DNA from: Centropus unirufus
Lineage: Eukaryota; Chordata; Aves; Cuculiformes; Centropidae
NCBI GenBank assembly: GCA_013397695.1
Contig: VYZI01000484.1
Location: 422,357-486,356, forward strand
Length of the DNA stretch: 64,000 bases
Direction of reading: 5' to 3'
Below are positions 22,086 to 36,527 of this stretch, piece after piece. The translations under genes were made by a program, and so were the position numbers. Every line of letters begins with the position of its first letter. The stretch's first letter is position 1. Under the pieces are notes generated by a model that worked only from the letters and a program-made list of their open reading frames with translations, searched no databases and was not told where the DNA came from.

Positions 22086-25000
22086 ATTTATCCACAGAAC
22101 TGAGGATTTTCTCTGTTCGAGTAAAGCTCACAGAGAAGCTGTTTTTATCTCCAACCTATGAATTACTGTGTGTTTCTAATACATGTTGATTGACAATCAT
22201 ATTTGCTACACTGCAGTCACTGTTAGTATTCCATTTATTTTACTGCAGTTTTATAACAGAGAGAATGTTCTCAAATTCTCAATTCTTTAGGGATCTTGAA
22301 AAACACAATCTGATTTCACTGCTATCTTAAAAGACACTGGACTCAGAAAAAGCCTTTTTACTTTGGAAAGATTTCATTGCTGAGTCTTTATATTATATAT
22401 TCCTTTACTGATCTATCAAGCAAGATACAAGTAACCTTTCACGCAGAAGTATTGCCACTTACTTCACTCTGTTTTCCTGATTTGGTGTAATAAACCCTTA
22501 GACAGATCTGTTATACTGTGTTTGATTTTTACACACTGTTAGAACAGCACTGAATAAAGAAGTAACTTTGTACATTTGTAGTCTTGCAGGGCTGAGGAAG
22601 ACTAGGAGTAATGCAGGTAAAAGCATTTTTATCAAAGCCTGAGTAATAAAAGGAATAGAAAACTCTTGCCTGCTATGTTTAGCAGCAGCCAGCTGGTCAG
22701 CATAATCCAGGCAATGGTCTCATGCTTGGCCCAGACAGGGCAGCATGGGAAGGAGGACCCTGGGGTCCAAGAGTTATCGACCCCAACCAAGAGTTGTAGT
22801 ATTGCAGTGTTAGTCCGTATGGGAATACGGGGGGAGAGCTAAGGCAAATTTGGAGGACTAAGAAGCAGATAGAGAGCGCAGAGGCGTGGAATCACAAACG
22901 TATTAATTTAATCATTTAGAATAACCTGTGGTAGGGCTAAAATACTGTACATGTTTTTTGTTATAGTTTTTGGTTAGTACATATTGTTTTTAGACTAAAG
23001 CTAACCATTATTTGATTAGTAAAATCTATTTTAGCACAGTTCCTATGTTAGAGAACTTGTCATCGAAGCTGCTGACAGTACAAATTATTTTTTGCAACTC
23101 TAAAGGCAGCTGAATTTGAAAGAGTTCTGATTGCTCTAATATACTTTGCTTCTTTGGTATGTTATTTTTTTTTAAAAAAAGCTACAGATGAAGCAATGTT
23201 TCTGATGAATTTATATATGCAGTACTATCAGCTGAATAGTAAAGGCGCAAGTGTTATTCATACATTTTTACCAGGAATTGGCACTAGCCCTGTCACACTG
23301 GATATTACCATTTGATTTCTTTCATGGCTTTCTTAGAAATACAGCACTGTTTGTACAATGACTATGATTGCAGCTAGAAAAAAAAAACCAAACAAACCTC
23401 TTTGCTCAGAAGGTAGATTTTTACATGATTTCTTGAACCCACTGTCTCCATTAAACACCTCTACACCTTGGCTGTTTAGTTCAGGGTAGCAGAAAGAGAG
23501 AGAGTTCTGATGACTTTGAAAACCTCACTGAAGGCCTGTATCCACACTGATCTGCTTTGAAAGCTATACTGTTTTTCCAGTGCACTCTGAATGCAGGTTT
23601 CTGCTAGCAGGAGTGTTTAATAGGACCTTAAACTACTCTGCTGCTATGCCCTAGTACTTAGGCAGAATTCATGAGTAGATAGGGCTACTTTAGTTAATCA
23701 GAAATGAGATAAACATATTCTTTGTGCAACACTTGTTTAGAAACAACAGGAAACTTATTCTTAAGACAAATCCCAACTGTGCCTGGGCATAAGAAGTTCT
23801 GCCTTTCATTTCAGTGTTGTGCCTGCAACTCTTTATGCTGACCCGTTCTGTTCCCATTGCAAGCAGCCAGAACTGCAGGCCAGAAATTATAATCATGCAG
23901 ACCTCTTGTAGGTATGGTTAAGAATTAAGCAATCCCCCCTCTGCACCTTCCTTTCTTTTCATGCCTAAGCATTGCAATCACTTGTCACACTGAAGAGTTA
24001 ATGAAGCTGTGGCATAGATCCATCTTAATAACAATAAACCTAACAATGAAGAAGGTAGGATTTTGTCCAATTTATCCACTGCATGCACAAACACTTGTTC
24101 CAGTTTGAAGCTCAGAGGTTAATGGGGGGGCATGAGTGAATGACTAAACTTGGGAAGGCACAGTGTTTGGGCTGGCACGGCCATCTAAAGATGTTAGTCA
24201 AACTGTGCCCTAAAGTTGTAGTAAGGAAAGTACCTGTTAATACATCAGTGTCAACTCTGACCTGCTATGAGGTTCATTACTTTGTGTTGCCACCATCGTT
24301 TGAACAGCTGGTTTTGCCCAGTGGGAAGTCTCGAATGGACCTTGACTAGAGCCTCAAATACTTCCTGCTTTAAATGAATCTGTGCTTGTCTTTTCATTTA
24401 AGCCTTGTGTGCTGACAACCAGTATTGCCTTTCCATATGGAAACACTTTTCGATTACACTATGACATAGAAACTGTTACCTCTCTTCCAAGAAGCATAAT
24501 AATCATGGAAGTATGCATTTTCTAGTAAACTTTACAACCATGTGCAGTGATTCATAGGATGGGTCTCTGGACAACAAATATGGGTATTTCTATGATTTTT
24601 TTTATTTCGTCTGGAAACTACATGGAAGAAACAAATTGCTGCAGGGCTACATCATGAGTAAAGAAAGAGTTAGGTCCTTGAGCCTGCAGAACCATATTCA
24701 GGAAAAAGAAGTAGTCAAGATTCTGTCTGAGAAACAGGCTAAGAAATGCCACTACCCCTGATATTTAAGCTTTCTCCAAATATATTATGGTATGCAAGTA
24801 GGTTCCAACTGTCTTGCTTAAATCAGTGTAGGATACTTTTACCAGCAATTACTGTAGTGAATCACTGAACTCCAAATTACAACTCAGTTTCAGAGTTCTA
24901 ACTTAGAAGAATTGCCTTGATTTAACGAAGCTTGACCTATAAAATTGTATATGACTCAGCCTTTCTCCCTTGTAAAGTGACTATGATATGTGATGCTAAT

Positions 25001-28000
25001 AGATGGAGAGTCTATTTCGAAGTGTGAATTTATTTGCTATGCTCACTGAGGCTGGTTTATGTCACCTATTGGTGTTTGAACAGCAGCATTTTCATGCGAA
25101 ACAGAAATAATATCTAAAATCTGAAATGCTAAATTGCCATCACTGAGTTTCAGACCAAATCCGAAGTTATAGATTATTGCTTCAGCAATTAATTGCAGGG
25201 GCACATATCTGGGTTAGACATAATTTTGCATGTAAATGTATAATAAATGCCTATACATTCATTGTTAGATAGATTGAAAAGATTGCTTTGAATAGAAGGA
25301 GGGCAAGTGAAATAAAAATGTAGAGGTTTTTAGAATACTGTTACTTTTTCACTGTTCAGAAGTTTCACAGTAAAATTGAACTTGACCATGACACAGGGTA
25401 TTCTATTACATATTCGAAAACACATGTCTAAAAAGAACCCATGGTTTCCTGTCATTTTGAGCAGCATCTTTTTTCTCAGTAAGTTGCTCTTGTTCCTAAG
25501 ATTGATAAAATGTAAGAGATCGAATTGCGGTTCGTCTTTGGGTTCAGTACATATTTTACCAGAGAAAATAGTAGGAGTTGCTGATTTTGCTTGCCTACTG
25601 CTATTACGCCAACATTGGCATACTCCCAAGTGTTCTTCTTTTCCTCTGTCGAGTTTGTTCCATCATTTTCCTTCTGTTCTGTTCCTCTTTTAAAAATAAT
25701 TTCCTGTTTTCTGCCCAGCTCTTCGAATGATTGTACTAGCTCTCCCACTTAAAACATACAAAGAATTTGATGGCAAGTTTTTAAAAATTTAAGGTAGATG
25801 TAATAATGGTCATGGAACATAATAGTGTAGGAAATAAATCCAGCACAGTACAATTATTCATTAACGTTTTACGAGAATAAATTGCTCATTATTTTTCAGA
25901 AGGAATTTTATATTTTTGCAGCATCAGGACTTAGGGGTTTTTGTTATTATCTTGTTCTTTATTTAACAGTTCTTACAGTATCTACAGGGTCCATTTAAGT
26001 TTTATACTGTGGTCAGCATGTATACTGGGAAAGATAACCCGGGAACACTAAAAGCTTAATTTTCAGAGTCACAATAAAGACTTAGACAGTTAGTTCTCAT
26101 TAAAAGGCAGCATCTCATGCATAGGAAATTATTTTTGCTACATAAACATGATAGTGATGAAGATAAAGAAGCAGAAAGTAACTCGTCCGATGTCATTAGA
26201 AGAGATCTCAGAATCCATGTTTATCTTTACTAGTCTCTAGCCATGAACTATTCTGACTTCTGTTCTGCCAGTAGCTTAATTGAAGGGGATGGATAATCAT
26301 CCAGCTGTCTTTCCCCAAGATCCTCCCTACGTTTGTTCCATTAGTATTATCATGTGGCATAACCCAAACTGTCATGAGCATGAAGAAGTATAGTGAAATA
26401 AGACAGCAGGAACTGCAACCACACCTTCAATTTCTTAAGCAGGTGTTAATCACTAAGAACATTGTTTACATGCTAGGTATGACTGTAACAGTATAAAACC
26501 TTTTGACAACTCAAAATGGTTCGGTCCATCTAGTAAGAGGTGTAGCGCTGTTTAACCTCCATTTCTGTACCTTTGAGACAGTCCCTTTTGTTCTTTAAAT
26601 ATTTTTCAGATAGTTTAGGCAACAGATGTTACAGTTTTCTTTTGTGACCTGGATGATTAAGATGACCAAATACTGTCAATGTGAAAAACACCCAACCTCT
26701 TTCTGTGTCCATGCTGTCTGTACCTCACTATCTCTTCCCCTCAGACTCTTCAAATAGAAATAAAACCTCCTTTCCATTTCGCATATGGTAACTTGATGTA
26801 GGATCTTGACAACTGTCATGACTATCCATTCATACAAATGTCTTGGGTTTGGGTTGGGATCTCTCCTGATCTCTTCTGGCAACTTTTTAGAATTACTTTG
26901 AATTGATAATTTGTGATACTGGGAGTTTAAAATGTAGTACTGCGCTATGTTTGATTGGCTCAGTATTAAATATCAAGGCCCTACTGTAGAGCCTACAAAA
27001 TTCCATAGCAAAAAATAAACCAGACTTCACTGCAGTATGAGACATGCATTCTTTGCCTGCTTGAACATTAATGTTGTTGTATATTAGCTATGCTCCATGA
27101 GGCATCCCACATTTTTTTGTGTCCTTATCATTTCAGTCCACGTGTTCAGAATTTTTTCATTCTTTCAATGACAATTAGGGCATGGCCTTGCAGATTGGAT
27201 TCAGGGTTTTAGAAGAAATCTTGTGCCACCCCTCCTCTTGAGGAAACTGGAAAGGTTGAATCTTCGGGCAAGGATAAGTGACAATTCCTTCTACTGTAAA
27301 AACTGTATAACAGACTAGCTTTTTATTCGTTGCTATACGTTTTACTACCTTGAAGGGGGTGGTGTGGGTTTTTTTTTGTTGTTGTTTGGTTGGCTTCTTG
27401 TGAGTTGCCTGGTCATTATGTAAGTGTATATATTCCTGCAGCACTACTAGTAGCCATTCTGGCAGGATAGTGTTCTTGGATTAATTATCTCAGCTTGCTT
27501 AGAAACAGTCCAGATTTGTCTGAGTTAAGGCACTGTGGTATTTATACATATGTTTCTATGTTGCAGCACTAGCAGTACCCACGTTAGATATCTTAAGATT
27601 ATCATGAATAATTCCAAGCAACTTGTAACAAAAGGCACAAGATAGTACTCTTAATATTGTGAACTGGATAGTACAACTGGCTTTCTTACAGCCTGGTATG
27701 TAAATGTAATTATAGCTTTGAAATCTTGCCAGCCTGTCTGGTAGATCTTGAAGCAGTACAAGTGGTACAATTTGAGAAGAAAGCTTTCAAAATATGATGG
27801 AGATAAAAGGCGATGATTGGAAGGATCAACATGGGAGTTCTCCCTATTGCTAGGTGATTTATGCTATCTTGATCTCATAGACAGAATCTGTTCCCAATGG
27901 ACAGGGTATCCATACAGACAACTTGACTTTGAAATAACAGATCTTTTAGAAGAGCTTTCTTCATGAACCTGGAGTTTACAAAGCTTTTTAGCTGAAAGAA

Positions 28001-31000
28001 ATACTTTCATATCCAAGTAATATGAGTAAGTTCAATTTCAGGGTAAACACTGAATAAAAAAAAATTCCATTCTGATACTCCTAAGCAAAATAAGACAAAA
28101 AAAAAGTCAGTGAAGGTGGCTATCAATGAGAAACTGAAAGAATAATGAAGATTGAAATAGCAGCTTTGGTAACAAACTTTCGGATTCAGAGTCAATGTCT
28201 TTTCTTACTGCGGGTTAGAGAAAGAAACAAAACTTGCAGCTACGTCTCTGCAGGCACCAGATTGCTAATAAAGGCAACAGAGCTTAAAAATCCTTTGGTA
28301 AAGAGTCAGTGTGGTGAATGGATTAGAAAAAAGATTAATTACACTGAAACTTATGTTAAAAAAATAGCTTTTTTTTTCAGGATCAAACAGAAAAAAATAG
28401 AAAATAATTTTATACTGTGAAGGGTTATTCAATGTTTTAAAACTTGTTTTTCTCTTAATCTTGATAAAATTTTAATGAAGAACATTGTAATGAAACAAAA
28501 AAATCCTGTTTATAAATGTTCAAAATTAGTTGCTACAGCATTTTTTTTCAAATAAAATATTTTATTTTGATAAGACTATAAAATTAAGTGCTAGAAGACA
28601 TTTGAAGTCCTCTCTACCCTAGAAGAAACATATTGGTTGAGTGAAGCCAATTTTTGTGAATAACATTGTTCAAAATAAACGACATTTTTTGTGATGTTGT
28701 TACTTTATGAAGATGCACTAATAGCACTAATTCTGTCCATACCCACTCTCATAACATCCTAGATGTTACATACCATTTCAGAATAAATTACAACTGTCTT
28801 AGTGGAAATTAAGCCAATTAGTCTTTCCTAATTTTTCTTCATTAAATATCCTGTGTTTCATGTTTGTAGGTGCTCAAATATTATTGTATTAATATAGAAA
28901 TTGTTGGAGATATATAAAACTTTAAATAGCTGGGTATTCTATTAGCATCCAGTATCCTCTGTATGATGAAATGGGACTATAATGTCTCATTATGAAAATT
29001 CTGTGCAGAATGGGAAAGGAGAATTAGAAAAGGATACAGTAGGTCTGTATCATAACTTTTCACTCCTCTTCCTAAAGGAGGTGATAAACCAGGGAAAACC
29101 CAGCATGCCAAAAAAACACTGCAAAGTATAAATAGCAGAGAAGCTTGGGAGCATGACTTCTAGACCTTGTTCGTCTCAGAATACGTAATAGTGTTTGTTG
29201 CTTTAAAAAGAAAGTTCACAAATTTCCTAAGGTCAATAAGATTTCAGACAATCATAAAAAATATTGCTATATATCTTAATTTTTCAATTGTTTCTAGAAA
29301 TCCTTTAAAAATATAAGATAAAAAAACTACAGAGTTATGAATCCTTGGCAAATGACAGTTATCTTTTCAGTAAGATAACTCCTGTTTTCATAAGTTTTTC
29401 ACCACACTTGCCATTCACTCTTTTCTGTGGATTTTTTTTCACCAAAAAACCAAATTGAAGTATTTACTGTACTTATTCTGTGACATTATGCATTAGAAAA
29501 TTTATACAAGGAAGAATAAGCTGTGTGGGTGATCACTTTGTTATTATAGAGACTACGCTTGAGAAATAAGCCTTAGTCACTATGGCAACAAACTTAAACT
29601 TGCCATGTGCCATTGTAAGGCTTTTTTAAATTCAATCTTTTTTTCTTTCTTTCATCCTTTCTTTCTTTTTAAATGTAACATATGAGCAGTGAAGGAACAA
29701 ATGAATGTTGATTTAGAGCCCAAATCTGCCAAACATGTCAATCTTAATGCACATATCCTGTGGTGCTGGAAACCGAAGGAAAACTAAGAGAAGGGGCAAG
29801 AGCAAAAAAAAAAAGTAAGGAAAAAAGAAGAGAGAATACCTGCATAAAACTTGATCAGTCTTTCTTTACAATAGTCTTGTTAGCTTCAGCTGTATAAGTC
29901 TTAAGTTGATTTTGTTATATTGCTTAGTTTTAGGCATGCAGTTGAAGGTTTTAATTCATTCAATGAAAGCTACTGTTCCCATTGGGACTGTAGGTTTCAA
30001 CTACTTAACGAAGTATTTAGTAGATGCAAACAAGCAAACAACTAACATAATGTAGGAAAAAAAATGTATATTTTGTCTTTAAAGCTTAGCCAAATCAATA
30101 ATGAATTTTAAGTGGAACAATTTTTTTTTCATCATTAGTAAGTAAAATAAAGGTGGCTACATGATTTTATGTATCCTTATATGCTTACAAGTGAATATAT
30201 ATACACACACACAATGATGTACAAGATTTTTTCTTGTTTTCTTTCAGTCTAATAACCAAGGCTGCACAAGCCAGCAACAATACTTACAAATATCCACTGC
30301 CTGATCATATTGCTATCACAAAAAAATCTGTAGAAAAGTTTTTGAACTGTAGTGATCAATTTATTAATATCACTTAACCTTTTTAGACCCTGAATGCACT
30401 ACAGACTCAGAGCTATTTTACTGCATCTCATTTAAATTTAGCTGTGTCTGTTGCTATAATTTAGTTTTGTTTAACAACAGCAAAAAAAGTTGCAGCACAA
30501 GATTCTTAAAAATGCAGCTTCCCAAGCTGTTGTTGCTTTCCTATTGGCACTTTCGGGAAGATACAGTACTTGAAGAAGCCAGCTGGGTTCTTGATTCAAG
30601 TCCTCTACCATAGCAGAGTTCTAATCTGGTCTACATATAAGCCTTTCCTGTTGATGTAGGAAGGAATTTGAACAGTTTAGACAAAAGTGCTAGAAACAAT
30701 CAAAGAAGCTAAAAGAGAAAAAATTGCTTTTGTATTACCAACAATTTAATTTGCCTGTTAGTTCAAAAGAAAAATTAAATTAAGCACTGTAAGAGCTGTA
30801 GCTCATGGCAGTTAGTAACACATGTTCTCAGTCTTACAATACTTTAAGTTCTTCCTCAGTGTTTTAGAGGAACAGAATATCTACAGAGAAGCAGGCTATG
30901 CTGGATGTCTATGTGTGTGAGGAATGAAATATAGGAGATTGGATGAAATATGAAATTCTCAGTGCATTTCTGAAATTTTGATGCTGGCAGATGATCAGGT

Positions 31001-33261
31001 ATCTTTGCTCCAAATGCACTAGCTAGCACAACATTTTGTAGATCAAGCTCTCTAATAAAATATCACATAACAAGAACTAATCACATTGTTGCTGAGCTGC
31101 AGAAAGACATCAAGATGCCATTATAATGCTGTAATAAGCACTCAAGGAGAACAGGTACAAATGTGTAACCTAATTTAATCCAGGAAAGTACATATTTTTA
31201 TAGTATTACTTTCTACTAAGGCTTATATGATGATTTATGCAATCAGAACTGTAATTTACTAAAATAAATAAGCATAACTGGCCTTTTGTCTCCTTTGTTT
31301 CCCTGGTTACTGTGTGGGAAGAGCATCAGTAGGGGCACTTAATATGTGTATGTTCAACCTGTTTTTCTTTCTCTTACCTCCCTTATACATGCACTCACAT
31401 TTGATCTTTTCCTTGTTTACCTCAAACTACAGTTTTAATGTGTCTGACAGATGCCTTTAGGCAACAAAGAAGCTGATTACTGAGTGTGGTGAAAATACTA
31501 CTTACGAGTCCATCAGGCATATTTAGGGGTATAATTGTGTTTTATCTGTTCATTGGAATGTAATTCAGAAGACCCATATTCAGATGACCAACATTCAGAC
31601 ATTCTCAATATTTTTACTGGAAAAGAAATGATTGATCTGATTATGAACACCAGGAACTTTCCCCAAGTTAACCACCCAAAATCAATACTTTGCATTGGTT
31701 TTGACAGAATGACACACTGTTTTTTAAAGTCTAAATAAAATAGTTATTGCTTTCCTTCCAAAGGCACAGTTTCCATTTCTTATTGTGCACCATAGTAATC
31801 TAATTTTCTCACAAATCTTTTCTACTTAAACATCTACACCCCCCCCCCAAACATCTTTGAGATGAAAGCAACAATAAGTTCACTGCAGACCAAGTAACAT
31901 GGAATCTCTTTGTGATGCTTTTTTTCTGGCAATAGCTTCTGACTGATACATGGGATGTCACAATGTGACATGGGAGCTTAAAGAGAAGTTAGGATTTTGA
32001 TCTAACAATGCATATCTTTTCTGGTTTCCCCAATTAGTTTTAATTTAACATAAATTCCAATTGCTTAAACTAGTCAAATGGCAAATTAAAAATTTTAAAT
32101 TTTTCAATTAATGAATGTATTAACATTCAGTTAGAAAAAATAGAGAAGCATACTCCCAATAATTTAATACAAAAAACACCTCCAAACTGCAGTGCTTCTA
32201 CAGGGATTCCCTCCTACTTAAGGTTATCTCTTTTCTGAAAGCTTGAATAACTCACAGAAAAAAGCAAAGCTGAATTATGGAGATAACAGCCTCACCTGCC
32301 TCCATCATAAATAGATTTTATTCACCTTAGCTGCCCTTTCCTTGATCACATATTTGAACTGGTTATTATCCTAAATTATTTCCTGTTTGAAGTATAGGTT
32401 TTTCAAGTCAGTCTGACAGGCGTGCATCTCACTGAGATGCCTAATTGCCCTTTATACTGGAAGATGTTGCTTGAAAAACATGTGCTTTCTAAACTCAGAT
32501 ATAATGTAACATCTTGACATGATTATTTTTCAGCATGAAGTAAAAAGGTGTGTACGTGGTATGAAATGCGAAGACTACAGAAAGGAAAACCCGGAGCACT
32601 TAAAAATATCCTGTTAATCCTGTAGGAGAAAGCCTCCTACATTAGGATTAAGGCTAAGTACTAAATGCTTCAGAAAAAAAAGAGTAAAGATTTTATGTGC
32701 TCAGAGATTGTGTTTTGCCTGGTCACCCCAGCTGGGACTGTAACCAGCACAGCTGAAAAGCCCCTCAGACAACAACCAAAGACAGTTGCTATTCAGAATA
32801 ATTGGTTAGAATAGTACAGCAAATGAAAAGATGCAGTGCATGCAGCCTTTCTGCCTCTATGGTAACATAGAGGTACAACGCATAGCATCCCTAAAGTAGA
32901 GAGAAGCCCAGGATATTTAAACCTCTGAGGCAATTTTCTTAATTCCATGTATCCAGGGGTCAAAAGGGCCCAAAGGATTGCTTGTCCAGAGCAATACACA
33001 TTAGCCTGGTGAAGTGACATGGCTTGATGGATAGGCATAAAATGATATGTATGAGCCATGGATCATTCATATTCCATTGCTATGTGCATTGTTCAGTCTG
33101 TAACTTTCCACAAAACCATTCCCAGTAGAGTTGTGCTGGACTATTCTAATACATTAGAGTGTGAGAAAGAGAGAGGAGCTGGAAAGGAATGTTGTGTTTC
33201 TACAGCACCTTAGGTTAAAGACAAGAAATATTCAGCTGCTTTCTCCTCCCCTGGGGCCTTG
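22086..33261. other. Gene desert, no feature recognised
   Basis: Eleven kilobases of AT-rich sequence with only simple repeats, such as pyrimidine (TTTC)n at about 29636-29670 and TA/CA dinucleotides at about 30195-30213. No open frame has recognisable domains. Conserved regulatory elements could be present but cannot be seen without an alignment. Confidence 0.45.
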
Positions 33262-33276
33262 NNNNNNNNNNNNNNN
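33262..33276. other. Assembly gap, 15 N
   Basis: Fifteen undetermined bases between a C-rich left flank (CTCCTCCCCTGGGGCCTTG) and a G-rich right flank (GGAGGGGAGGGGGT). The flanks can pair or form a G-rich structure, which may explain the poor base calls. Confidence 0.99.
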
Positions 33277-33628
33277 GGAGGGGAGGGGGTATTGCACAGC
33301 TGTAACCAGACTCTGCTTGTTGGAGTGATGTGATTTGTTTAATCAATGGTAAGCCTGTTGCAGCGTGGATGGGGGAGACCTCACCCATGGGTACTGCATG
33401 GACTTCCAATTGCCTCCAGATCCTCACTGTGAAAAAGAAAGGTGTCTATCCCCCAGTGGCTGCAGATCTGGAAGATGTTTAAGGAAATGGTGATATATTC
33501 TTCTTAATCACTGTGCTCTCTTATTGTAATGATTGGACACGTTGCCTTTACAAGCTGTTACTATTAACTTGTGATTGATTGTTACTAATAATTTGTTTTC
33601 TTTCTGGCTGTAACAATTGGAGTAAAAC

Positions 33629-33747
33629 TTGATTTTACAGATTCCAGGGTCCAAGATCCTTTGATTTTACAGTCTCCAAGGTCTTATGTTGATAAAATCC
33701 TTTGATTTTACAGATTCCAGGTTCTAAGATCTTTTGATTTCACTGAG
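33629..33747. repeat. 32-bp minisatellite, about 3.5 units
   Basis: Units starting TTGATTTTACAGATTCCAGG occur at 33629-33660, 33661-33701 (with a 9-base insertion) and 33702-33733, then a partial unit from 33734. It is non-coding. Confidence 0.9.
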
Positions 33748-35788
33748 TTTGGGTTTTAATTATTATTTTTTTTGCTACAAGCCCTCTTTGTGATAAAACA
33801 CCTGGGTAAACCAGTGCACCTCAGGATAGGAGCAGGATGCCTTGACATAGATGCATGAGGTTCTTGTATTCTCTTGAAGAGTCTGTAGTTTGCATCTCAG
33901 TCTTGTGTAATACCAAGAAAATAATCCTCAGTGGTAATTGCTAACACTCCAGGTTATGTTTTACTCCAATGTGACCTAAATATATTGTTAAACAGTATGT
34001 GTTTGTGGAATTATATAAAACTCCTGATAACTTGCTGAAAAAAAGAAGAAAATGTTTTTGTTCTCTAAACCTATTCCCTTCCCATCAATAAACATCCATG
34101 CACATTTGGTTTCTCATTAGAATTTCTGGAGTCCTAGTGGAAATAAATGTCATAAGATTGTTTTGTCATGCTAAGTTAATATGCTGGTTTTGCAGACTGG
34201 AGGATATTTTCTCAGCAGGGAAATAATAATTCTGGAAACAATGGATTTTTCTTAATGACATCTAAATCTTTATCAGACATCCAGGGCTTCAAGCCAAATC
34301 ATCCACAGCATGAGTTTGCCTCTATTTCATCAGTAATTGTGTTGGTAACTATGCATTAACAATGATCCTCATTTTACTTATAGGTTTGTAATTAGATATA
34401 CTCAAGAGCTAGAACAATCAGTGTGTTGAAATAAGTTCTGTACAATGCCCAGCACCAAGACAAGTCACTTCTAAAAAATTCTCAAGGTTATGGTGTTTTC
34501 ACTGATTACAGTGTAATATTGGCCACATATATGCCTTTGTAGAATTTTCGTAAAATGAAAAGTTGCAGTTTTGTTGACTTTGTGAATAAAAGCTACATTA
34601 GTTTCCACATTCAATAATTATTTTTTTTCTCAAAATAACTCATTCAGGTATTGGAATGGCTTAACACACAATGAATATGAAGAGGATCAGTTGTATTTAC
34701 CATCATAAACTTCCCTTGATTTAATTCCATGCCCCACCCAATCTATGTTTAATGAGGCTTTAGCCTACTGTAAACATGCTAGCAAGGACATAAGGCTAAC
34801 TCTACATCAGTCTGACATAGGGAAGATTGCTTTTGAGGGATGTACTGATCTTCAGCAACTTGCTCCAAACAAAATTTGACCTACATTGCTAGTTCAGACT
34901 AGGTTGCCAAAAACTTCACAGCCTGAGGTAACAGGCTGTATTGCACAAGTCTGTACTGCTTGTGTGTGGGCAGCTAAGGCTGTATGTGAACTGTGCCTTT
35001 CTTGCCAGGTAAGGCTTGCAATGCATGCATGACATTTTTCAAATAGAAGGATCTGTTACCTGTTCTGCTTGTAGTTTTGAAGCCCTGCATGGATTGAGGC
35101 CACATCATCACCTGCCTCTCTTTAACTCAAGAAGCTGCGCTGTATGCTAAAACAAGTCAGAAATATGCTGACATTATAATTTTAGACAATATGCAATGTG
35201 TAATAATTACAGAATCTGTGTGATTTCTTCCCAGTTTTTACAAACGCATGTAAATGAATGATAGTGTATTAATTGTACTACTTGTTTTAAGAAGAAAAAA
35301 ATGTTGAAAGCAAAAGGGATTGATTTTTAGGGGCCAAGGCTGCATAAAGAAATTTTATTTAATATAAAAATTATGTCCCAGAGTACCTTGTTTGACAATA
35401 GATAGCTCTCAGATAGGACCTGAAGCAGACAATTTAATTTACTGTTATGCTGTTTTAATAATGCAAAATTGATATATATATATAAATATAGTATTCCTCA
35501 TTATTTCATGAGAGATGAACTCTGTGCTTCTCTGATGCAACAAGCACCTAGACAGAAGAATATAAAAGCATTTGGCTTTTTTTTTGTTTGTTTTTCCTGC
35601 CCCTGTGAGCAAGCTTTTTCTTTTTAGAGTTTAGCCTCAGAAACAGGTTCTGGAAGTTTAGGGATCATGCTTAACATGGCACAGTGTATCTAGTTAGTCT
35701 TTTTGGTAAAACACCATTAATATAAGGTGATGTGCACTCGTAACTGGTGGAAAGGCAGAAAAGTTTTTAATGTTATGTGTTACGTGCA
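33748..35788. other. Non-coding, no feature recognised
   Basis: AT-rich intergenic sequence with no gene, RNA or transposon that I recognise. A short (TA)n lies at about 35471-35485. Confidence 0.45.
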
Positions 35789-36527
35789 TGTTCTGGTTTG
35801 AGCTAAAGTAGAATCTGTTTTCTAACTTCAGCTAAGTCTCATCTAAGTAACACCATTTTCTGAATGTTAACTGTATGTTTTTTCAGCCAGTGTTTGTCTC
35901 TTTAAGTGATAACACAGGTCATTGGTGTGCAGGAAGGCCGTTGCTTTTACTTATTCCTATGAGAACCGAGGCCATCGGTTTGAGGCTGGTGGAATGCCAT
36001 AAATCAAAGATGAAAAAAGGGTCGCACTTGCAAGGAGGGGAACACAAGACAGGTGACCCCAAGCAGACCAAAAGAGCAGCCCATCTCATATACATCATAG
36101 TTGGTATAAAACCAAGGGATTATGAGGGTATCACTCTCTTCTTTGAAAGTCAACATCCAGTGAGGACCTTGTCTTTCTGTTTGCCACTCATCCCAGATAC
36201 ATGCATTCCTGAATCCAGTTCCTGAGTCCAACTTCTTCCTGCTGCTCACCCTTCCCCATGTCTGCTCTGCAACATCTGTAGTGATGTTAGTTATCAAGGG
36301 ATGCAGGTGCAATTTCATGTATTTGTATAGATTTTATTATTTTCTTATAAATATGAATTTCATTATTATTGTTCTTATTATCATTATTTTCATGAAAGCT
36401 GTTACGGTTTTAATTTCCAACCCACAAGACTTTTCATTTCACTCCTTGCTTTTCCTAGAGGTGAGGGGAAGGGAATTGGAAGCCCGACTGCTGCAAAATT
36501 GGGCAGGGCCAGGGCTAAATCATGACA
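35789..36527 (+). mobile_element. ERVL-type solo LTR, 739 bp
   Basis: Starts TGTTCTGGTTTGAGCTAAAG and ends GGGCTAAATCATGACA, the characteristic ends of a common avian ERVL-class LTR. A TATA-like TATAAAA is at 36105-36111, and the AT-rich stretch and TTTCCAACCCACAAGACTTTTC near 36412 also fit the family. Flanking 5-mers GTGCA and ATACA agree at three positions, a decayed target duplication. No internal retroviral genes accompany it. Confidence 0.8.
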
